Source: Sandaracinus sp.
GTDB lineage: Bacteria; Myxococcota_A; Polyangia; Polyangiales; Houyiibacteriaceae
Direction of reading: 5' to 3'
NCBI GenBank assembly: GCA_002699025.1
Contig: PABA01000133.1
Coordinates: 1-54,855 of the forward strand
Length of the DNA: 54,855 nt
The translations under genes were made by a program, and so were the position numbers. Positions 33,071 to 40,071 of this stretch are shown piece after piece (positions within the stretch are counted from its first letter, which is position 1; every line of letters begins with the position of its first letter). The notes under the pieces were generated by a model. It saw only the letters and a program-made list of their open reading frames with translations, was not told where the DNA came from and made no database searches.

Positions 33071-33886
33071 ATGTTGCGCCGCCGCGACTTCCTCCCGCTC
33101 GCCGCCGCCGGCCTCGCCGCCTGCGGCACGCCCGCCAGCCCCACGAGCCGCCGCCGGCGTCCCGCCGCCCCCGCTCCCGCTCCCGAGCTCGCCCCCGTCG
33201 CCATCCGCCCGAGCGACGAGCGCGGCTACGCCGACCACGGCTGGCTCCAGGCGCGCCACAGCTTCTCCTTCGCGCGCTACCGCGACCCCCGCTTCATGGG
33301 CTACCGCGGCCTCCGCGTCCTCAACGAGGACCGCATCGCCCCCGAGCAGGGCTTCCCGCTCCACCCGCACCGGGACATGGAGATCGTCACCTACCTGCTC
33401 GAGGGCGCCCTCGAGCACCGCGACACGCTCGGCAGCGGCGGCGTGATCCGCCCCGGCCGGGCCCAGCGCATGAGCGCCGGCTCCGGCATCCGCCACAGCG
33501 AGTTCGCCAAGAGCGAGCTCACGCACCTCCTCCAGATCTGGATCCGCCCGAGCGAGCGCGGCATCCGCCCCTCCTACGAGGACCAGCCCCTCCCCCGCGC
33601 CGACATGCGCGGCCAGCTCCTGCCCATCGCCGGGCCGCCCGGCTCGCCCGGCGCCGTCACCATCCACACGGACGCCCGCATCCACGTCGCGCGGCTCGGC
33701 CCCGGCCACCGCGTCGAGCACGTCGTCGCCCCGGGCCGTGGCGCCTGGGTGCAGCTCGCCCGCGGCCGCGTGCGCCTCAACGGCCAGCGCCTCCTCGCCG
33801 GCGACGGCGCCTTCACCACCGCCCCCGGCCGCCTCGCCTTCGACGAGGCCGACGAGGCTGAGCTCCTCCTCTTCGACCTCGCCTGA
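33071..33886 (+). CDS. Pirin-family cupin protein with Tat-type lipoprotein signal
   Basis: A 271-residue protein. The first 19 residues, MLRRRDFLPLAAAGLAACG, combine a twin-arginine motif (RRRDF) with a lipobox (LAAC, Cys18), suggesting export folded, then lipidation. Residues ~42-271 are the pirin bicupin: FSFARYRDPRFMGYRGLRV, PLHPHRDMEIVTYLLEG (metal ligands His98 and His100) and GSGIRHSEF (His142 and Glu144). Pirins are usually cytoplasmic or nuclear; some oxidise quercetin. An exported version would acquire its metal in the cytoplasm before Tat export, consistent with the signal type. Substrate unknown. Confidence 0.88.
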   Translation: MLRRRDFLPLAAAGLAACGTPASPTSRRRRPAAPAPAPELAPVAIRPSDERGYADHGWLQARHSFSFARYRDPRFMGYRGLRVLNEDRIAPEQGFPLHPHRDMEIVTYLLEGALEHRDTLGSGGVIRPGRAQRMSAGSGIRHSEFAKSELTHLLQIWIRPSERGIRPSYEDQPLPRADMRGQLLPIAGPPGSPGAVTIHTDARIHVARLGPGHRVEHVVAPGRGAWVQLARGRVRLNGQRLLAGDGAFTTAPGRLAFDEADEAELLLFDLA

Positions 33887-34070
33887 ACGAACCGAGCGCG
33901 TCCGCCTCCGCGCGGAGAGCGCCCCGCTCCCCCCCTCGGCGCGGAGAGGGTGGCCCTTCCCCCGGTCGGCGCGAGACTGCGGCGTCCCGTCCATCCCGTG
34001 CCGTCCAGTCCCGTACCGTGCCCCTCGAGCGGCGGGCCCGGGGTCCGGACAGGGGCGGGGTACGGGGTCG

Positions 34071-36248
34071 TCAGTCGAGCTCGGCGTCGAAGAACGAGTA
34101 CATGCGCGCGTAGCGATCCACGAGGTCGCTCGTGCGCGTGCCCGCGCCGTGGCCCTGCGCCTCGGCGCGGAGGAAGTAGATGGGCGCCTCGCCGCTCGTC
34201 GCCTCCTGGAGCGCGGCCGCGAACTTGGTCGAGTGGGCCCAGTGCACGCGGCTGTCGTGGTCGGCGGTCTCGACGAGCACGGCGGGGTAGCGCACGCCGG
34301 CGCGCACCCGGTGGTAGGGCGAGTAGGCGTGGAGGTAGGCGAGCTCGGTCGGCTCCTCGGCGCTCCCGTACTCGCTCACCCAGAGCTCGGCCGGCGGGAA
34401 GAGGTGGTAGCGGACCATGTCGTAGAGGCCGACGTAGGTCGCCGCGGCCGCGAAGCGCTCGGGCACGCGCGTGATCATCGCGCCCATGAGGAGGCCGCCG
34501 TTGCTGCCGCCGGTGATGCCGATGCGATCGGGGCGGCTCAGGCCGCTCTCCGCGAGCCAGCCGATCACCGCCTCGAAGTCCTCGAAGACCCGCTCCTTGT
34601 TCTCGCGCATGCCCGCCCGGTGCCAGGCCTCGCCGAGCTCGCCGCCGCCGCGCAGGTTCGCCACCGCGTAGACGCCGCCCCGCTCGAGCCAGGCGAGGGC
34701 GCTCCGCCGGAAGCCGGGCAGGAGCGAGACGTTGAAGCCGCCGTAGCCGTAGAGGATCGCGCGCGCGCTCCCGTCCCGGGGCAGGTCGCGCGGCCGGAGC
34801 ACGGTGACGGGCACGCGGGTGCCGTCGGCGGAGCGCACGTGCTCGAGCTCGGCGACGTAGCGGTCGAAGTCGAGCTCGGCGGAGACGCTCGTCAGCTCGC
34901 GGAGCGCGGGCTCGCCCTCGTCCTCCAGCGCGAGCTCGAGCACGCTCGGCGGCTGCAGGTAGCCCTCGAAGCCGAAGCGGACGCGCGGGTCGTCGGGCTC
35001 GCCGGCGAGGCCCGCGATGGCGCCCCGGGCCGGCAGCGCGACCTCGCGTTCGGCGCCGCCGTCGCGATCGAAGAGCCGGAGCGTGGAGCGGATGTCCTCG
35101 ACGTAGTGCGCCGCGAGGCCGCCGCGGACGAGGGTCCAGCCCTCGAGGGGCGCGTCTCGCTCCGGCAGCACCTCCACCCAGGCGTCGCGCTCGCCGGCGC
35201 GCGCGAGGGGCACGCGCACGAGCCGGTAGCGCGGGGCGTCGAGGTTGGTGTGGAGCCAGAGCGCGTCGCCGTGGGCCCAGCCGGAGGTGAGCGCCTCCTC
35301 GCCGGTGACGACGGGCACGAAGGGGTGCGCCTCGCTCGGCACGTCGCCGTGGCGCCGGTCGTAGACGTGCACGTCGCTGGCCGACCACCCGCGGAAGTCG
35401 TTCAGCACGAGCGTGCGGCCGTCGGGCGAGACGGAGGGGATGGGGAAGTCGGTGCGCGCCTCGGAGGCCCAGACCCGCGGGTCCTCTTCGGGTGGGGTGC
35501 CGAGCCGGTGGAAGAAGACGCGCGGGAAGTAGGCGTCCTCGTGCTCGGGGTCGTAGTCGGGCTCGCCGGGCTTCGGGTAGCGCGTGTAGTAGAAGCCCGC
35601 GCCGTCCGGGAGCCAGGCGAGGTTGCACCACTTGGTGCGGGGGATGCGGAGCGGGCGGAGGCCGGCGGTCGGGTCGGCGATGCGGGCGCCGACGTCGAGG
35701 AGGTGGAGCGTGCTCCGCTCGTCGCCGTTGTCGCTGATGCCGAAGGCGAGCAGGCGGCCGTCCGGCGAGGGGTAGGCCCAGTCGAGGGCGGCGCGCTCGC
35801 CGAAGGTGGTCGGGTCGATGAGCACGTGCTCCTCGCCGGCCTCGCGGACGACGTAGAGGGGCTGCTCGCGCTCGCCCTCCCGGCGGCTGTAGAAGACGCG
35901 CTCGCCGGCGGCGTCGACGTCGCCGAGGTCGCCGATGCGCAGGAGCTCGCCGAGGCGCTCGCGGAGGGCGGCGTCCGGGCGGAGGGCGGCGGCCGTGCGG
36001 GCGCTCTGGGCGGCGATCCAGCGGCGGGGGAGCTCGCTCTCCTCCTCGAGGGCGCGGTAGGGGTCGCGGATCTCGACGCCGTGGAGGGTCTCGGTGACGG
36101 CGCCCGCGCGGGCGGCCTCGTTCAGGGCGTGGAGCTCGGCCATGGGCGTGGAGGCGGGCGGGGGCGTGGTGGACGTCGGCTCGGCGGCCGGGGCGCTGCC
36201 GGCGCAGGCGACGAGGAGGGCGAGGGCGAGCGGGGCGGCGGCGCGCAT
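34071..36248 (-). CDS. Prolyl oligopeptidase (S9A) lipoprotein
   Basis: A 725-residue serine peptidase cleaving short peptides after proline. Lipobox LVAC gives Cys15. The N-terminal seven-bladed propeller spans about 60-440 (DPYRALEE, GVFYS-type strands, WLPDGAGFYYTRYP). The alpha/beta hydrolase domain holds the nucleophile in ITGGSNGGLLMG, the Asp in VETADHDSRV and the His in AEAQGHGAG, plus YGYGGFNVSL and NLRGGGELGEAWH typical of the family. The start at 36248 is chosen because the lipoprotein signal begins there; the reading frame is open further upstream. Probably scavenges peptides in the periplasm. Confidence 0.92.
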   Translation of the reverse strand: MRAAAPLALALLVACAGSAPAAEPTSTTPPPASTPMAELHALNEAARAGAVTETLHGVEIRDPYRALEEESELPRRWIAAQSARTAAALRPDAALRERLGELLRIGDLGDVDAAGERVFYSRREGEREQPLYVVREAGEEHVLIDPTTFGERAALDWAYPSPDGRLLAFGISDNGDERSTLHLLDVGARIADPTAGLRPLRIPRTKWCNLAWLPDGAGFYYTRYPKPGEPDYDPEHEDAYFPRVFFHRLGTPPEEDPRVWASEARTDFPIPSVSPDGRTLVLNDFRGWSASDVHVYDRRHGDVPSEAHPFVPVVTGEEALTSGWAHGDALWLHTNLDAPRYRLVRVPLARAGERDAWVEVLPERDAPLEGWTLVRGGLAAHYVEDIRSTLRLFDRDGGAEREVALPARGAIAGLAGEPDDPRVRFGFEGYLQPPSVLELALEDEGEPALRELTSVSAELDFDRYVAELEHVRSADGTRVPVTVLRPRDLPRDGSARAILYGYGGFNVSLLPGFRRSALAWLERGGVYAVANLRGGGELGEAWHRAGMRENKERVFEDFEAVIGWLAESGLSRPDRIGITGGSNGGLLMGAMITRVPERFAAAATYVGLYDMVRYHLFPPAELWVSEYGSAEEPTELAYLHAYSPYHRVRAGVRYPAVLVETADHDSRVHWAHSTKFAAALQEATSGEAPIYFLRAEAQGHGAGTRTSDLVDRYARMYSFFDAELD

Positions 36249-36368
36249 GGCTCGGTCATGGGCGGGGGGCCGCCCGGTCGCAAGCGGGGAGCGGGCCGGA
36301 GGCGAGGGGGCGGCCCGGGAGCGCGTCTCGGCTTGCGGGCCCGGGCGCGGGCCGCATGGTGGTCGCCC

Positions 36369-36758
36369 ATGGCGCGGCTCTTCCTGCTCTTCGCCGCCGG
36401 CCACGGGTTTCTCGCCGTGGCCCTCGGCGCCTTCGGCGCGCACGGGCTCCAGGGGCGCCTCGCGTCGCTCGAGGACGGCGCGAAGCGGCTCGGGTGGTGG
36501 GAGACCGCCGCGCACTACCAGCTCGCCCATGCGCTGGCCCTCGGGCTCGTGGCGTGGCTCGCGAGCGCGCGGCCGAGCGGGGCGATCACGGCGGCCGGCT
36601 GGTGCTTCTTCGGGGGGCTGCTCCTCTTCTCCGGGAGCCTCTACACCATGACGCTGACCGGCCTCCGCGGGCTCGGCGCGGTGACGCCCTTCGGCGGGCT
36701 CCTGCTGCTCGGCGGCTGGGGCTGCGTCTTCGCCGCGGCCTGGCGGGGGGCGCCGTGA
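36369..36758 (+). CDS. DUF423 (TMEM256/YgdD-like) small membrane protein
   Basis: A 129-residue protein with four predicted membrane helices. The family pattern is clear: GFLAVALGAFGAHGL near the N-terminus, then WWETAAHYQLAHALAL, FFGGLLLFSGSLYTM and LGAVTPFGGLLLLGGW. Function is not established for the family. The TGA at 36756-36758 overlaps the GTG start of the following hydrolase, so the two are translationally coupled. Confidence 0.93.
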   Translation: MARLFLLFAAGHGFLAVALGAFGAHGLQGRLASLEDGAKRLGWWETAAHYQLAHALALGLVAWLASARPSGAITAAGWCFFGGLLLFSGSLYTMTLTGLRGLGAVTPFGGLLLLGGWGCVFAAAWRGAP

Positions 36759-37690
36759 GCCTCGGGCCCTTCGAGCAGCCGGCCTGGGAGGACGTGCCCG
36801 AGCGGCCGCCCCGGTCGCACGGCTTCTTCCAGCTGCCGGTGCGGCACGTGACGGCGCGGGTCGAGGGGCGGCCGCTCCGGCTATGCTACCGCGAGCATGG
36901 CGAGGGGCCGCCGCTCCTCCTGGTGCACGGCCTGATGACGAGCGGCTACTCGTTCCGCTACGTGATCGAGCCCCTCGCCGCGCTCGGCTTCCGCGTGCTC
37001 GTGCCGGACCTGCCGGGCGCCGGGCAGAGCGAAGCGCCGCCCGTGTGCTCGCCGGCGGCCCTGACCGCGAGCCTCGGCGCCTTCCTGGACGCGCTCGCGC
37101 TCCCGCGCGCGGACGTCGTCGGCAACAGCATGGGCGGCTGGCTCGCCATGCGCTGGGCGCTCGAGGCGCCGGACCGGCTCGGGCGGCTGGTGAACGTGCA
37201 CTCGCCGGCCGTCGCGCTCCGGCGACTGCGGCTCCTGCATCGCGCGCTCGCCGTCCCCGGGAGCCGCGCGGCGCTCGGGCGGCTCGTCGCGCGCGACCCG
37301 GAGCGTTGGGCCTTCGCGAACGTGCACTACTTCGACGAGGGGCTGAAGTCGCGCGAGGAGGCGCGGGTCTACGCGGCGCCGCTCAAGACCGAGGCCGGGC
37401 GGCGGGCCTTCGCGAGCTGGCTCGGGGACGGGCTCGCGCCCGAGGCCTTCGAGGCCTTCGTGGCGACGCTGCGCGCGCGGCGGGACGCGGGCGAGCCCTT
37501 CCCGGTGCCGCTCCAGCTCGTCTACGCGCGGCGCGATCCGATGGTGCCGCCGGAGGTCGGGGAGGCGCTCCACGCGCTCGTGCCGGGCGCGGAGATGGTC
37601 TGGCTCGCGGAGAGCTCGCACTTCGCGCACGTCGACACGCCGGAAGCCTTCGTCGCCGCCGTCGCGCCCTTCCTGCGCGGCGGCGCCTGA
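36755..37690 (+). CDS. Alpha/beta hydrolase
   Basis: A 311-residue protein of the alpha/beta-hydrolase fold. Motifs: LLLVHGLMTSGYSF (oxyanion region), VLVPDLPGAGQSE, the nucleophile elbow VVGNSMGGW (Ser125), then YARRDPMVPP with the acid and SSHFAHVDTP with the His near the C-terminus. It should be an esterase, haloperoxidase-like or C-C hydrolase; the substrate cannot be read. The GTG start at 36755 (GTGA) overlaps the DUF423 stop. Cytoplasmic, no signal peptide. Confidence 0.9.
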   Translation: MSLGPFEQPAWEDVPERPPRSHGFFQLPVRHVTARVEGRPLRLCYREHGEGPPLLLVHGLMTSGYSFRYVIEPLAALGFRVLVPDLPGAGQSEAPPVCSPAALTASLGAFLDALALPRADVVGNSMGGWLAMRWALEAPDRLGRLVNVHSPAVALRRLRLLHRALAVPGSRAALGRLVARDPERWAFANVHYFDEGLKSREEARVYAAPLKTEAGRRAFASWLGDGLAPEAFEAFVATLRARRDAGEPFPVPLQLVYARRDPMVPPEVGEALHALVPGAEMVWLAESSHFAHVDTPEAFVAAVAPFLRGGA

Positions 37691-37713
37691 CACCGGGTCG
37701 AGCCGGCCGGCAG

Positions 37714-37765
37714 GCTCGTCGGAGCCGCTCGTCGGAGCCGCTCGTCGGAGCCGCTCGTCGGAGCC
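37714..37765. repeat. 13-bp tandem repeat between convergent genes, four copies
   Basis: Four perfect units of GCTCGTCGGAGCC at 37714, 37727, 37740 and 37753. Each unit is itself an inverted repeat (GCTC/GAGC). The array ends 6 bp before the stop of the REC-kinase gene. Confidence 0.9.
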
Positions 37766-37771
37766 GCCCGC

Positions 37772-38902
37772 TCAGCGCGCGTCGGCCAGCGGGAGGCGCA
37801 CCGTGATCCGCGCGCCCTCGCCCGGGGGCGAGCTCAGGCTCACCTCGCCCCCGGCGCGCCGCGCCACCCGCCGCGCGAGGGCCAGGCCCGTGCCCGTGCC
37901 GTCCTCGCGGGTCGTGAAGTAGGGCGCGAAGATTCGCTCCTGGAGCTCGAGCGGCACGCCCGGCCCGTCGTCCTTCACGTGCAGGAGCGCGTCCTCGCCG
38001 GCCACCTCGAGCCGCACCTCGATGCGCCCCCTCGGCCGGGCCCCCTCGCGGATCGCGTGGCCGGCGTTGACGAGCAGGTTCGCCATGATCTGCCCCAGCG
38101 ACGCCGCCGCCAGCCGCACCGCCGGGCGCGCGTCGAGCGTCAGCTCCACCTCGATGGCCTCGCCGAGCTGGGGCGCGAGCAGCTGCACCGTCGACTCGAC
38201 GACCTGCGCGGCGTCGCACTGCTCGACCCGACTCTCCTCCGGCGCGGAGAGGCGCGCCGCGAAGCCCACGAGCTGCTCCACGCCGGCGAGCACGGCGCGC
38301 CCCTGGTCGACGCAGCGCTCGAGGGGCGTCCGCCCCGGGTGATCGCCGAGCTCGAAGAGCGCGTCGCGGAGCTGCTCCTGGAGGACCTGCGCGTTGAGGT
38401 TGAGCGCGTTCAGCACGTTGTTCAGCTCGTGCGCGATCTCCGACTGGACCGCGCGCGCCGTGCGGGTCGGCACCTCGCGGAGCAGTTGCCCCTCGAGCTC
38501 GCTCACGAGGCGCCGCTCGCGGGCGAGCTTCACGCCCGAGTGCAGCACCTCGAGCAGCTCCTCGTTCTCGAAGGGCTTGGTGAGGTAGCGGTGCACGGCG
38601 CCGCGGTTGATGGCGTCGATGGCCGCCTGCACGTCCGCGTAGGCCGTGAGGATCATCCGGAGCGTCCCCGGGTGGCTCCGGCGCACGCGCTCGCAGAGGG
38701 CGACGCCGGTCATGCCGGGCATGCGCTGGTCCGCCAGGAGGATCGCGGGCTCGAGCCCCTCCGCGAGCTGCTGGAGCGCCTCCTCGCCGGAGGCGGCGGT
38801 GACGAAGTCGAAGTCGTCCTCGAAGACGTAGGCGAGGGCCATGCGGTTGGCGGCCTCGTCGTCGACGTAGAGGATCGTCGCGCGCGTCTCCGCGCCGCTC
38901 AT
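37772..38902 (-). CDS. Response-regulator/histidine-kinase hybrid protein (REC-HK)
   Basis: A 376-residue cytoplasmic protein. N-terminal receiver domain 1-125: acidic pair DDE, phospho-acceptor Asp58 in LLADQRMPGMTG, Thr in ILTAYAD and Lys109 in LTKPFENEE. The kinase part has His158 in EIAHELNNVLNAL (H-box), N-box LGQIMANLLVNAGHAI, and G-boxes DDGPGVP and GTGTGLALARRVA. Receiver first and kinase second suggests a relay that is itself activated by phosphotransfer. It is the last gene of a five-gene operon, and its ATG overlaps the stop of the preceding REC-kinase (38899-38902). No DNA-binding domain is present. Confidence 0.92.
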   Translation of the reverse strand: MSGAETRATILYVDDEAANRMALAYVFEDDFDFVTAASGEEALQQLAEGLEPAILLADQRMPGMTGVALCERVRRSHPGTLRMILTAYADVQAAIDAINRGAVHRYLTKPFENEELLEVLHSGVKLARERRLVSELEGQLLREVPTRTARAVQSEIAHELNNVLNALNLNAQVLQEQLRDALFELGDHPGRTPLERCVDQGRAVLAGVEQLVGFAARLSAPEESRVEQCDAAQVVESTVQLLAPQLGEAIEVELTLDARPAVRLAAASLGQIMANLLVNAGHAIREGARPRGRIEVRLEVAGEDALLHVKDDGPGVPLELQERIFAPYFTTREDGTGTGLALARRVARRAGGEVSLSSPPGEGARITVRLPLADAR

Positions 38903-40059
38903 GGGAGACCTCCTCCGCGGACGTACTCGCCGCTCTCCTCGACGGCGTCGCTCCGCGGCAGCTCGAGCCGGAAGGCCGCGCCCACGGCCGGTCGCTCGGC
39001 CTCGAGCTGGCCGCCGCTCGCCTCCGCGAGGTGACGGGAGATCGCGAGGCCGAGGCCCGCGGCGCCCGGACGCGTCGTGAACTGCGGATCGAAGATGCGG
39101 GGTAGCACCTCGGGGGAGATGCCGTGGCCCGTGTCCTCGACGCGCACGCGCGCCCAGCCGTCGTCCTCGTCGACGACGACCCGGATCTCGCCGCGGTCGA
39201 GCTCCTGCACGGCCTGCGCGGCGTTCGTGAGGAGGTGGCTGAGCACCTGGGCGAGGTCGCCGGGATCGATGCGCACCTGGGGCGTCGCGTCGACCTGCAC
39301 GGTGAGGCGCGTCGTCGGGGCGAGCTGGGTGCGGATCAGGCGCACGGTCGAGTCGACGGCCCGGGAGAGGTCGAGCGTCGGCGGGCGGCGCGCGGGCGAG
39401 AGGGCCGAGAGGTCGCGCTGGAGCGCTTCGAGCTCGCCGACGCTGAGGAGCACGTCCCCCTGCGTGCGTTCGAGCTCCGCGAGGAGCGCCTTCCGGTGGG
39501 CCTCGTCGCTCGAGCGGTGGGCCGCGTGGGTCAGGTCCCGGGCATGCTCCACGAGGCGGCGGAGGCGGACGACGCGCTCGCCGAGGCCGCTCGCCACCTC
39601 CCGCGACGCGGCCCGGGCGCCGGCCCCGGCCCCGCCCCGGAGGAGGCTCTCCTGGAGCTCCCGCACGCTCCGGGCGGCGTGCACCAGCTCGATGGAGGCC
39701 CGGAGCACGTCCTCGAGCTCCTCGTTGCGGATGGGCTTCTCGAGCCAGCGCAGGACCTGCCCGCGGTTCACCGCGTCCACGACCGCGTGCAGATCCGCGT
39801 AGGCCGTCAGGATGATGCGCAGCGTGTCCGGGCAGAGCGTGCGCGCTCGCTCGCAGAGGTCCACCCCCGTCATGCCGGGCATGCGCTGGTCGGCGAGGAG
39901 CACGGCGTAGCGTTCGCGTTCGAGCATGCGCAGCGCTTCCTCGCCCGAGGTCGCGATGTCGATCCGGAACGTGTCCTCGAGGGCGTACTGCACCGCGAGC
40001 AGGTTGGCGCGGTCATCGTCCACGTAGAGCACCGGGTACGACCGGAGGTCCAGCGACAC
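38899..40059 (-). CDS. REC-HK protein lacking the phospho-acceptor histidine
   Basis: A 386-residue relative of the next gene. The receiver is intact: DDD, Asp57 in LLADQRMPGMTG, ILTAYAD, Lys108 in LEKPIRNEE. In the region aligning with the H-box (EIAHELNN in the neighbour) it has EVASGLGER, so Ser157 occupies the His position. The ATP-binding domain looks complete: LAQVLSHLLTNAAQAV, EDTGHGISP, AGLGLAISRHLAEASGG. It may phosphorylate nothing itself and act as a scaffold, or trans-phosphorylate another kinase. It starts 12 bp after the hybrid kinase stop and is translationally coupled to the downstream gene. Confidence 0.9.
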   Translation of the reverse strand: MSLDLRSYPVLYVDDDRANLLAVQYALEDTFRIDIATSGEEALRMLERERYAVLLADQRMPGMTGVDLCERARTLCPDTLRIILTAYADLHAVVDAVNRGQVLRWLEKPIRNEELEDVLRASIELVHAARSVRELQESLLRGGAGAGARAASREVASGLGERVVRLRRLVEHARDLTHAAHRSSDEAHRKALLAELERTQGDVLLSVGELEALQRDLSALSPARRPPTLDLSRAVDSTVRLIRTQLAPTTRLTVQVDATPQVRIDPGDLAQVLSHLLTNAAQAVQELDRGEIRVVVDEDDGWARVRVEDTGHGISPEVLPRIFDPQFTTRPGAAGLGLAISRHLAEASGGQLEAERPAVGAAFRLELPRSDAVEESGEYVRGGGLP

Positions 40060-40071
40060 CCGCGGAGCCTA

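Noticed and set aside
32584-33204. Overlapping frames on both strands in the 123-bp repeat region
   Set aside because: Their openness comes from G-rich repeats with a period divisible by three; none has a start signal or recognisable domain.
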